A stretch of 7,188 nt of DNA from Pseudarthrobacter sp. (lineage in GTDB: Bacteria > Actinomycetota > Actinomycetes > Actinomycetales > Micrococcaceae), in the NCBI GenBank assembly GCA_013362385.1, contig JABFWC010000306.1, forward strand, positions 1 through 7,188, in the 5' to 3' direction. Within the stretch, counting starts at the first letter, position 1. Each line of letters starts with the position of its first letter. Under the pieces are notes generated by a model, which had not been told where the DNA came from, made no database searches, and saw only the letters and a program-made list of their open reading frames with translations. Below, piece by piece: positions 1 to 6,049 of the stretch. A program made the translations under genes and the position numbers.

Positions 1-746
1 CGGCAGGGCGGATCCTCGATGCCACGCGTGACGGCGCCCTCCTGCGCGGCGAGGTACTGGCCCGCTGGCAGGATTTCGTGGGCACCGGCGAGTTCTTCCG
101 CGCCCTGGAGCAGAACGTGGGCCGGTTCCGCGACCGGCTCGGTGCCTTCTTCCGGGGCGAACCGGCACCGGCAGTGCAGGTCGAAGCCGCCATCGAGACC
201 GGCCTGCAGGCGGTGATCCTTGATGAGGCGGCCAACGCCGCCGAGGATACCGACCGGCGGTGGCGCTCTGACCCGGCAGGCCGGCAGTTGCTGGGTACGG
301 ACGACCTGTCCGGCACCTCTGCCGGTTTCGCCGAACAGGCGGCAGCGGAAATCCGCGCTTGGCAGGAGGGGCTAATGGAGCTGATCCGCACGGAAGGACA
401 GGGCCGCCGCACCCAGGCCCGCTGGTTGTCCTTCGGCATCAACGGGCTCGGGGCCGCGCTGATGATCGTCGTGTTCTCGATGACGGCGGGTTTGACCGGG
501 CTGGAGATCGGCGTTGCAGGCGGCACTGCCGTCGTCGGCCAGCGGCTGCTGGAGGCGGTGTTTGGCGAGGACGCCGTCCGCCGGATGGCAGAGAAGGCCC
601 GCACGGACCTGGCCGGACGCTGCCGGCGGCTGCTGCAGGACGAACAGCAGAAGTTCCTGCAGCGCCTTCCGGCGGAGGACAGCGCGGCAGCGGAAGCCCT
701 CGCGGCACGGTCCGGCACCCTGGCCCGCCTGGCGGAGAGCGCATGA
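1..746 (+). CDS. Dynamin-like membrane protein, C-terminal part (5' end outside window)
   Basis: The reading frame is open from the left edge (first full codon at 3) to TGA at 744-746, so 247 residues of a longer protein are visible. The ATG at 78 is internal: the frame continues upstream without a stop and gives a family-like stretch, GALLRGEVLARWQDFVGTGEF. The GTPase domain expected at the N-terminus is off-window. The visible part is helical and charged. It then has two hydrophobic segments, at about nt 429-482 (INGLGAALMIVVFSM) and nt 489-563 (GLTGLEIGVAGGTAVVGQ), and ends in a basic/acidic helical tail. This layout fits a membrane-inserting paddle region of bacterial dynamin-like proteins. 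It overlaps the downstream GTPase gene by ATGA, so the two are almost certainly co-translated and may act as a pair, as described for the adjacent DynA/DynB of Streptomyces and IniA/IniC of mycobacteria. Family assignment is from recalled similarity; such proteins are often mislabelled as ABC transporters. Confidence 0.75.
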   Translation, partial: AGRILDATRDGALLRGEVLARWQDFVGTGEFFRALEQNVGRFRDRLGAFFRGEPAPAVQVEAAIETGLQAVILDEAANAAEDTDRRWRSDPAGRQLLGTDDLSGTSAGFAEQAAAEIRAWQEGLMELIRTEGQGRRTQARWLSFGINGLGAALMIVVFSMTAGLTGLEIGVAGGTAVVGQRLLEAVFGEDAVRRMAEKARTDLAGRCRRLLQDEQQKFLQRLPAEDSAAAEALAARSGTLARLAESA

Positions 747-2359
747 GCCGCCACGGCGGAGCCCTGGAGTCGTCCCGGCTCGACCGCCGGCTGCAGGCAC
801 TCCAGGACGCCCGTGGCCTGGGGGAGGGGGTGCTTCCCGACGGGCCGCTGCAGGAAGCCCTCCTTGTGCTGGAACGCGCCAGCTCCCGCCGGTCGATGTC
901 GGCGGACCATACCGTCGTCGGGTTTTTCGGGGCGACGGGCAGCGGCAAGTCCTCACTGTTCAACGCCGTCAGCGGCGCGGAAATCGCGACGGCGGCGGCG
1001 CGCCGGCCGACGACGTCGGAACCTTTGGCAGGGATCTGGGGAGCAGCCGGGAGCGGCCCGTTGCTGGACTGGCTGGAGGTGCCCAACAGGCACCACGCGG
1101 CGCCCGTGAAGGGCTTCGCCGACGAGGACAGCGGCCTGATCCTGCTGGACCTGCCGGACTTCGATTCCACCCGCGCAGCAAACCGCGAGATCGTACAGCG
1201 GATGGTGGGCATGGTTGACGTGCTGGTGTGGGTGCTCGACCCGCAGAAGTACGCCGATGCCGCCGTGCACAACGGCTTCCTCGCCCCGCACGCCGCGCAT
1301 GGCGCCGTCACGCTGGTGGTCCTGAACCAGGCGGACCGGCTGCCGGAGCGCGATCTGCAGCCCGTCCTCGACTCGCTGCACGCGATCCTGGCCGGCGAAG
1401 GCCTGGGCAAGGTGCGCGTGCTCGCTTCCTCGGCCGTCACGGGAGCCGGGGTGGATGCGGTCAGGGAGGCGATCCGGAAAGTGGCCCTCCAGCGCCAGGC
1501 CCGGTCGCGGCGGCTGGAGGCAGACGTTACCCGGGCAGCAGACGGACTGTGCCGGGCTTCCGGCGATGGCGAGGCGGCCGGTGTACGTCCCGCAATGAAG
1601 GCCCGGCTCGCCGAGGAACTGGCCGTGGCCTCGAACGTGCCCGCCGTGGTGCAGGCGGTCGCTCAGTCCTACCGGCTGGAATCGGTACGCCGCACCGGCT
1701 GGCCCGTCACGCGCTGGCTGTCCCGGTTCAGGCCCAACCCGCTGCGGCGGCTGAACCTCCGCAGCAATTCCCCGGCCAGCCTGAACAGGACCTCCCTGCC
1801 GCCCGCGGGCGCGCCGGAACGGGCGCGGGCCGACGCTGCCGTCAGGGAATTCGCCGATGCCGCCAGTGCAGGAGCGCCTGGACCCTGGCGGGCAGCGATC
1901 AGGAGCGCAGCCAGGGAGGGCAGGGACCGGCTGCCGGATGCACTGGACCAGGCCATTGCCGGAACCGACCTCGGCGCCAACCGCGGGGCCTGGTGGTGGG
2001 GCCTCTTCAACGTAGTGCAGTGGCTGGCGCTGCTCACGGTCCTGGGCGGCCTGGGCTGGCTGGGCGTACTGGCGGGTCTGGGCTACCTGCAGCTGCCGGT
2101 CCCCGAGGTGCCGCGGGTGGAGGGGTGGCCGGTGCCCACGCTGATGATCGCCGGCGGCGTGGTGTTGGGAATCTTCCTGGCCGTCACCGGCCGCTTTGTT
2201 GCGGCCGGAGCTGCCCGGGCTAGGGCATTGAGGGCACGACGCCGGCTCAACAGTGCCGTTGCAGCGGCCGCGCAGGAGCTGGTGGTGGCACCCGTGGAGA
2301 CGGAGACCGCCAGGCTGGCAGAGTTCAACAAGGCGCTGAAGCAGGCCGGGCCTGATTAG
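743..2359 (+). CDS. Dynamin-like GTPase with two C-terminal membrane segments
   Basis: This is a 538-residue GTP-binding protein. The N-terminal G domain shows a P-loop GATGSGKS at residues 63-70, a G2-type RPTT with Thr90/Thr91, a G3 motif DLPD at 136-139, and a G4 motif NQAD at 195-198. The fourth G3 position is Asp instead of the usual Gly. I recall DLPDxDS as shared by this actinobacterial subfamily, so the change probably does not mean lost activity. A basic linker (about 320-350) and helical region follow. Two hydrophobic segments lie at about 424-449 and 467-489, then a short basic tail, suggesting membrane anchoring with the G domain in the cytoplasm. The start at 743 is chosen because a GGAG ribosome site (734-737) precedes it by 5 bases and it overlaps the upstream stop. 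The frame is open further upstream to 359, but that stretch is a shadow of the preceding gene. Expected role is membrane remodelling or division-linked scaffolding with its neighbour; the cellular function is inferred only. Confidence 0.85.
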   Translation: MSRHGGALESSRLDRRLQALQDARGLGEGVLPDGPLQEALLVLERASSRRSMSADHTVVGFFGATGSGKSSLFNAVSGAEIATAAARRPTTSEPLAGIWGAAGSGPLLDWLEVPNRHHAAPVKGFADEDSGLILLDLPDFDSTRAANREIVQRMVGMVDVLVWVLDPQKYADAAVHNGFLAPHAAHGAVTLVVLNQADRLPERDLQPVLDSLHAILAGEGLGKVRVLASSAVTGAGVDAVREAIRKVALQRQARSRRLEADVTRAADGLCRASGDGEAAGVRPAMKARLAEELAVASNVPAVVQAVAQSYRLESVRRTGWPVTRWLSRFRPNPLRRLNLRSNSPASLNRTSLPPAGAPERARADAAVREFADAASAGAPGPWRAAIRSAAREGRDRLPDALDQAIAGTDLGANRGAWWWGLFNVVQWLALLTVLGGLGWLGVLAGLGYLQLPVPEVPRVEGWPVPTLMIAGGVVLGIFLAVTGRFVAAGAARARALRARRRLNSAVAAAAQELVVAPVETETARLAEFNKALKQAGPD

Positions 2360-2365
2360 GAGCCG

Positions 2366-2393
2366 GGCCGGCCTAGGAGGCTGGTGGCCGGCC
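2366..2393. terminator. Possible stem between convergent genes
   Basis: Two copies of the self-complementary octamer GGCCGGCC (2366-2373 and 2386-2393) are separated by 12 bases, so they can pair as an 8-bp all-GC stem. The stem sits where the dynamin-like GTPase gene (+) and the DUF1697 gene (-) converge and overlaps the last codons of the latter. No T-run follows on either strand, so it is not a textbook intrinsic terminator. Confidence 0.3.
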
Positions 2394-2936
2394 GGTCTCC
2401 AGGGCCTTGGCGGCGTCACGGACCTTGACCATGGTGCGCAGGTTACGGGTGGTGGTTGCCGCGGCCTTGTGCTTTGCGCCCGCCGAAAGCTTGCTCATCG
2501 GATTCTCGAGCGTGCCGCCCACGGGCGCGAGCCATGCCAGCGCCTCTGGACCCAGCCGGGTAAGCTCTGTGCCTTCCACCGCGGCTCCTGCCGCCTCCAG
2601 CTCGTCCAGCGCGGCCTTCTCCGAGGACACCGTGATGTAGGTGTGGGTGGACTTGTCGTCCGGCGGGTAGGGGCAGGCGTCCACCAGCTCTGCGAGGCGG
2701 CCGCCGGCCAGGACCACTACAAAGGCGTCGTACCCGAACGCCGCCCGCAGGCATTTTTCGCACTCCCGCTTGACGGCGGCTTCGTCCAGGCTGCTCGAGA
2801 GCACCACGTTTCCGCTGGCCAGCAGGGTCTTGGCGTCCGGGAAACCGTGGGTCTTCAGTGCCTCCCGAAGATCCGCCATCTTGATGTTGATGCCGCCGAC
2901 GTTGATGCCGCGGAGAAACACTGCGTAGCTGCCCAT
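2373..2936 (-). CDS. DUF1697 family protein
   Basis: The 187-residue translation matches the DUF1697 family (Pfam PF08002) over its whole length. It opens with FLRGINVGG (residues 7-15), has the conserved SGNVV block (41-45), and ends with the family-type TTRNLRTMVKV segment (162-172) plus a short tail. Usual family length is about 175-185 residues, so it appears complete. There is no signal peptide or membrane segment, so a cytoplasmic protein is expected. The biochemical role of the family is not established, and none is proposed here. The start at 2936 is the only one that keeps the N-terminal RGIN block at the usual distance. The ribosome site is weak (GGGG a few bases upstream). It lies 43 bases downstream of the IclR regulator gene on the same strand and may be co-transcribed with it, although nothing suggests a shared function. 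Confidence 0.9.
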   Translation of the reverse strand: MGSYAVFLRGINVGGINIKMADLREALKTHGFPDAKTLLASGNVVLSSSLDEAAVKRECEKCLRAAFGYDAFVVVLAGGRLAELVDACPYPPDDKSTHTYITVSSEKAALDELEAAGAAVEGTELTRLGPEALAWLAPVGGTLENPMSKLSAGAKHKAAATTTRNLRTMVKVRDAAKALETGRPPAS

Positions 2937-2979
2937 GGCCCCAGCCTAGTGGCGGCGGCCGTGGTGACAGCGGAACCGC

Positions 2980-3699
2980 TCAGTCGTTGTTCTTGCGCAG
3001 CGCCTCGGTCAGGATGCGCCCTGCATTGCAGACCACTTCCGCGTGCAGGCGCCCAGGCTGGCGGGTCAGCCGCTCGATGGGTCCGGAAATGGAGACGGCG
3101 GCGATCACCCTGCCGGACGGACCGCGCACCGGCGCCGAGACGGAGGCGACCCCGGGCTCGCGCTCGCCTAGGCTCTGTCCCCAGCCGCGCCGTCGTACCC
3201 CTGCCAGGACGGTGGGCGTGAAGCGTGCGGACTGCAGGCCTTCAAGGAGGCGGTCGTGGTCCTCCCAGGCGAGCAGCACCTGTGCTGCGGAGCCTGCCTT
3301 CATGGAGAGCTGGGTGCCCACCGGAATGGTGTCGCGCAGGCCGATCGGACGCTCGGCGGAGGCGACGCAGACTCGCCAGTCGCCCTGGCGGCGGAAGATC
3401 TGCGCGCTTTCGCCGGTGGCATCGCGCAGCTGCATCAGGACCGGACCGGCGGAGGCGATCAGGCGGTCCTCACCGGCGGCCGAGGCGAGTTCGACGAGCC
3501 TGCTGCCGAGCACGAACCGGCCCTGGATGTCGCGGCTGACCAGCCGGTGATGGACAAGCGCCAAGGCGAGGCGGTGGACGGTGGGCCGGGCCAGGCCGGT
3601 GGCGGCTACGAGCTGCGCGAGGGTGGTGGGGCCTGCCTCAAGGGCATCGAGCACCTGGGCCGCTTTATCAATGACACCGACTCCACTAGAATTGTCCAT
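2980..3699 (-). CDS. ndgR: IclR-family transcriptional regulator of leucine biosynthesis (NdgR/LtbR type)
   Basis: This 239-residue regulator has a winged helix-turn-helix N-terminal domain (about residues 7-65; recognition region LARPTVHRLALAL at 36-48) and an IclR effector-binding domain (about 80-235, including GESAQIFRRQGD and GEREPGVASVSAPVRGPSGRVIAAVSISGPIERL). The N-terminus MDNSSGVGVIDKAAQVLDALE closely matches, from memory, NdgR of Streptomyces and LtbR of Corynebacterium, which lie divergently next to leuCD and control leucine and other amino-acid genes. The start at 3699 is preferred on that basis. The frame extends upstream to 3849, but that would run through the divergent control region into leuC. 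No good ribosome site precedes 3699; a TATCAT box ends 3 bases before the ATG, so the message may have a very short or no leader. Autoregulation through the inverted repeats just upstream is likely. Direct regulation of leuCD here is inferred from position and family. Confidence 0.92.
   Translation of the reverse strand: MDNSSGVGVIDKAAQVLDALEAGPTTLAQLVAATGLARPTVHRLALALVHHRLVSRDIQGRFVLGSRLVELASAAGEDRLIASAGPVLMQLRDATGESAQIFRRQGDWRVCVASAERPIGLRDTIPVGTQLSMKAGSAAQVLLAWEDHDRLLEGLQSARFTPTVLAGVRRRGWGQSLGEREPGVASVSAPVRGPSGRVIAAVSISGPIERLTRQPGRLHAEVVCNAGRILTEALRKNND
3664..3692 (+). promoter_or_regulatory. Candidate leuC promoter
   Basis: TAGAAT (3687-3692) differs from the consensus -10 box at one base and lies 17 bases downstream of TTTATC (3664-3669), a weak -35 match. 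It sits inside the first codons of ndgR on the opposite strand. Transcription would start near 3699 and place the inverted repeats just downstream of the start, where a bound regulator could block it. This is a sequence match only. Confidence 0.3.
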
Positions 3700-3702
3700 G
3701 TA

Positions 3703-3708
3703 ATGATA
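3703..3708 (-). promoter_or_regulatory. Candidate ndgR -10 box
   Basis: On the minus strand this reads TATCAT, five of six bases of the consensus. It ends 3 bases before the ndgR ATG, so transcription from it would give a leaderless or nearly leaderless message. It overlaps the first arm of the inverted repeat at 3705-3724, which would suit autorepression. No -35 box with normal spacing stands out. Confidence 0.3.
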
Positions 3709-3729
3709 TTGCCGTCTCAATATCTGAGA
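3705..3729. promoter_or_regulatory. Overlapping inverted repeats, likely NdgR operator
   Basis: Two perfect inverted repeats overlap in the ndgR-leuC gap. The first is GATATTG (3705-3711), 6 bases, CAATATC (3718-3724). The second is TCTCA (3715-3719), 5 bases, TGAGA (3725-3729). The block is AT-rich against a very GC-rich background. IclR-family dimers bind palindromic DNA near their own promoters, so this is the best operator candidate for the adjacent regulator. Which repeat is the true site cannot be decided from one genome. Confidence 0.6.
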
Positions 3730-3800
3730 TGCAAATTTTTCGGCTGGCGCAGTGCGGAGCCGTCCTGATTCAGTTGGACTCATCAGCCAAACAGCAGTGA
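3729..3800 (+). CDS. Possible short upstream open frame in the leuC leader
   Basis: A 23-codon frame (MQIFRLAQCGAVLIQLDSSAKQQ) starts at ATG 3729, whose first base is the last base of the inverted repeat, and ends with TGA at 3798-3800. The stop overlaps the leuC ribosome site and lies 12 bases before the leuC ATG, in the same frame. Three Leu codons are scattered, not clustered, so a classical leucine attenuator is unlikely. No clear ribosome site precedes it; translation would need a leaderless transcript or weak initiation. It may be chance. Confidence 0.2.
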   Translation: MQIFRLAQCGAVLIQLDSSAKQQ

Positions 3801-3806
3801 AGGGAG
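3799..3806 (+). promoter_or_regulatory. leuC ribosome binding site
   Basis: GAAGGGAG is a strong Shine-Dalgarno match. It ends 6 bases before ATG 3813 but directly abuts the in-frame ATG at 3807, where it could not act. This decides the leuC start at 3813. Confidence 0.8.
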
Positions 3807-3812
3807 ATGGCC

Positions 3813-5267
3813 ATGGCAAAGACATTGGCCGAGAAAGTCTGGGACGCACACGTGGTGCGCAAAGGTGACGGCGACGGAGCCAGCGCCCAGCCCGACCTTC
3901 TCTTCATCGACCTCCACCTGGTCCACGAAGTCACGTCCCCGCAGGCATTTGAAGGCCTGCGCCTGGCCGGCCGCAAGCTGCGCCGGCCGGACCTGACGAT
4001 CGCCACGGAGGACCATAACACCCCCACGCTGGACATCGACAAGCCTATCGCCGACCTCACCAGCCGGACCCAGATCCAGACGCTGCGCAACAACTGCGCC
4101 GAGTTCGGCGTGCGGCTGCACAGCCTGGGTGACGCCGAGCAGGGCATCGTCCACGTCGTCGGTCCCCAGTTGGGCCTGACCCAGCCCGGCATGACGGTTG
4201 TCTGCGGCGACTCGCACACCTCCACCCACGGCGCGTTCGGCGCCCTGGCCATGGGCATCGGCACGTCCGAGGTGGAGCACGTCATGGCCACCCAGACCCT
4301 GTCGCTGAAGCCCTTCAAGACCATGGCCATCAACGTCGAGGGCACCCTGCGCCCCGGCGTCACCGCCAAGGACATTATCCTCGCCGTCATCGCCAAGATC
4401 GGCACCGGCGGCGGCCAGGGCTACGTCCTTGAATACCGCGGGTCCGCGATCCGCGCCCTGTCCATGGACGCGCGCATGACCATCTGCAACATGTCCATCG
4501 AAGCCGGTGCCCGTGCCGGCATGGTGGCGCCCGACGAAACGACCTATGAGTACATGAAGGGCCGCCCGCACGCGCCCGAAGGCGCTGAGTGGGACGCCGC
4601 CGTCGAGTACTGGAACACGCTGAAGACCGACGACGACGCAGTCTTCGACGCCCAGGTGGACCTGGATGCCGACACGCTGGAGCCGTTCGTCACCTGGGGC
4701 ACCAACCCGGGCCAGGGCGTGTCCCTGTCCGAGGCCGTGCCGTCCCCTGAGGACTTCGGGGACGAGAACGCCAAGGCCGCCGCCGAACGTGCGCTGCAGT
4801 ACATGGGGCTCGAGGCCGGCACGCCGATGAAGGACATCCGCGTGGACACCGTCTTCCTGGGCTCCTGCACCAACTCCCGGATCGAGGACCTGCGCGCCGC
4901 CGCCGACATCATCCGCGGCCGCGAGAAGGACCCCCAGATCCGGATGCTCGTGGTGCCGGGTTCGGCCCGCGTCCGGCTTGAAGCCGAGGCCGAGGGGCTG
5001 GACCGCGTCTTCAAGGACTTTGGCGCCGAATGGCGCTTCGCCGGCTGCTCCATGTGCCTGGGCATGAACCCGGACCAGCTGGAACCGGGGGAGCGGTGCG
5101 CCTCCACGTCCAACCGCAACTTCGAAGGACGCCAGGGCAAAGGCGGCCGCACGCACCTGGTCTCACCCGTCGTGGCAGCAGCCACCGCCGTCCGCGGCAC
5201 GCTCAGCTCCCCGTCCGACCTGGAACCGGCCCCCGAACCCGCCGCCATCCGCACCGACGCAGCATAG
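3813..5267 (+). CDS. leuC: 3-isopropylmalate dehydratase, large subunit
   Basis: LeuC with LeuD forms isopropylmalate isomerase, the cytoplasmic aconitase-type [4Fe-4S] enzyme that converts 2-isopropylmalate to 3-isopropylmalate in leucine synthesis. The 484-residue product is of normal length (about 465-485). It shows the aconitase-family blocks [35 protein letters not shown] and [17 protein letters not shown]. The cluster-binding cysteines are Cys352 (GSCTNSR), Cys412 and Cys415 (GCSMCLGMN), equivalent to the canonical three. The C-terminal tail after VRGTLSSP is Pro/Ala-rich and not conserved. The start at 3813 is set by the spacing of the GAAGGGAG ribosome site and gives the family-typical [15 protein letters not shown]; the in-frame ATG at 3807 would add two residues. 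leuD follows after 8 bases, so the two form one operon. The gene is divergent from the NdgR-type regulator, which probably controls it. Confidence 0.98.
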   Translation: MAKTLAEKVWDAHVVRKGDGDGASAQPDLLFIDLHLVHEVTSPQAFEGLRLAGRKLRRPDLTIATEDHNTPTLDIDKPIADLTSRTQIQTLRNNCAEFGVRLHSLGDAEQGIVHVVGPQLGLTQPGMTVVCGDSHTSTHGAFGALAMGIGTSEVEHVMATQTLSLKPFKTMAINVEGTLRPGVTAKDIILAVIAKIGTGGGQGYVLEYRGSAIRALSMDARMTICNMSIEAGARAGMVAPDETTYEYMKGRPHAPEGAEWDAAVEYWNTLKTDDDAVFDAQVDLDADTLEPFVTWGTNPGQGVSLSEAVPSPEDFGDENAKAAAERALQYMGLEAGTPMKDIRVDTVFLGSCTNSRIEDLRAAADIIRGREKDPQIRMLVVPGSARVRLEAEAEGLDRVFKDFGAEWRFAGCSMCLGMNPDQLEPGERCASTSNRNFEGRQGKGGRTHLVSPVVAAATAVRGTLSSPSDLEPAPEPAAIRTDAA

Positions 5268-5275
5268 GACGCACC

Positions 5276-5878
5276 ATGGAAAAGTTCACCAAGCACACCG
5301 GCGTCGGCGTTCCGCTGCGCCAAAGCAACGTCGACACCGACCAGATCATCCCCGCTGTCTACCTGAAGCGGATCACCCGGACAGGCTTCGAGGACGCCCT
5401 GTTCTCCGCCTGGCGCAAGGACCCCTCCTTCATCCTGAACCAGGAGCCGTACAGCGCCGGTTCGGTCCTGGTCGCCGGCCCCGACTTCGGCACCGGATCC
5501 TCCCGCGAGCACGCCGTCTGGGCCCTGAAGGATTACGGGTTCAAGGCTGTCCTGTCCTCCCGCTTCGCCGACATCTTCCGCGGCAACTCGGGCAAGCAGG
5601 GACTGCTCGCCGCGCAGGTTGCGCAGGACGACATCGAGCTCATCTGGAAGGAACTCGAAAACGCGCCCGGAACGGAGGTCACGGTGGACCTCGAATCCAA
5701 GACCGTGGTCTGCGGCAACATCGTTGCCCCGTTCGAGATTGACGACTACACCCGGTGGCGGCTGCTCGAAGGCCTGGACGACATCGGCCTGACGCTCCAG
5801 CACGAGGCCGACATCACCGCCTACGAAGTCACCCGCCCCAGCTTCAAGCCGAAGACGCTGCCCGCCCGGGTTTCCTAG
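5276..5878 (+). CDS. leuD: 3-isopropylmalate dehydratase, small subunit
   Basis: LeuD is the swivelling small subunit that completes isopropylmalate isomerase with LeuC. The 200-residue product is full length for the family. Visible blocks are the N-terminal [14 protein letters not shown], the substrate-binding [17 protein letters not shown], the [16 protein letters not shown] segment, and the C-terminal [22 protein letters not shown] typical of actinobacterial and proteobacterial LeuD. Its AGGA ribosome site (5266-5269) overlaps the leuC stop codon and lies 6 bases before the ATG, so translation is probably coupled to leuC and keeps the subunits near equal. A strong hairpin follows the stop within 10 bases, marking the end of the operon. 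Confidence 0.98.
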   Translation: MEKFTKHTGVGVPLRQSNVDTDQIIPAVYLKRITRTGFEDALFSAWRKDPSFILNQEPYSAGSVLVAGPDFGTGSSREHAVWALKDYGFKAVLSSRFADIFRGNSGKQGLLAAQVAQDDIELIWKELENAPGTEVTVDLESKTVVCGNIVAPFEIDDYTRWRLLEGLDDIGLTLQHEADITAYEVTRPSFKPKTLPARVS

Positions 5879-5887
5879 GCAGTTTTC

Positions 5888-5933
5888 CCTCCGGCCCCTT
5901 ACCTGCACCCGCGGGAAGGGGCCGGAGGCGTTT
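5888..5933 (+). terminator. Intrinsic-type terminator after leuD
   Basis: A perfect 13-bp inverted repeat, CCTCCGGCCCCTT (5888-5900) and AAGGGGCCGGAGG (5916-5928), encloses a 15-base loop that itself contains CCCGCGGG. A short TTT (5931-5933) follows, as is common in high-GC actinobacteria where the T-tract is weak. It starts 9 bases after the leuD stop and should end the leuCD transcript and separate it from murA. Confidence 0.8.
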
Positions 5934-5989
5934 GGCGGCCGCCACGCCCCGCCGATGGCCGCTTATTTCGGTTCGGTAACGCGACCTCC

Positions 5990-5995
5990 TATGCT
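5990..5995 (+). promoter_or_regulatory. Candidate murA -10 box
   Basis: TATGCT fits the TAnnnT pattern in the gap between the leuD terminator and murA. The sequence 17 bases upstream (TTCGGT) is a poor -35 match. If used, it would give a leader of about 50 bases. The position after a terminator requires a murA promoter somewhere in 5934-6049; this is only the best-looking candidate. Confidence 0.3.
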
Positions 5996-6049
5996 TGGTT
6001 GGAGCCTTTGCAAGGATTTGTGGGCTAGTGATCGTGAGGAAACCGGTAT

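Noticed and set aside
359..742. Upstream extension of the GTPase gene to an ATG at 359
   Set aside because: It lies wholly within the preceding gene in another frame, is Arg/Gly/Pro-rich low-quality protein, and the ATG at 743 has a good ribosome site and an ATGA overlap.
953..2419. 488-codon minus-strand frame opposite the dynamin-like GTPase gene
   Set aside because: The plus-strand frame carries ordered GTPase motifs and membrane segments; the minus-strand frame has none and is rich in Gln, Pro, Arg and His.
2969..2980. AGCGG-AA-CCGCT inverted repeat at the ndgR stop
   Set aside because: The two-base loop is too tight for a stable hairpin and there is no T-run; likely chance in GC-rich DNA.
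3741..3762. CGGCT...AGCCG repeat in the leuC leader
   Set aside because: Only 5 bp pair cleanly across a 12-base loop; too weak to call an RNA switch or attenuator.
3700..3849. N-terminal extension of the IclR regulator to 3849
   Set aside because: It would cross the divergent control region and the start of leuC; the family N-terminus begins at 3699.
3783..5156. Long open frame (457 codons) on the minus strand opposite leuC
   Set aside because: It is antisense to a clearly recognisable leuC, has Gly/Val/His-rich composition typical of reversed high-GC codons, and matches no known family.
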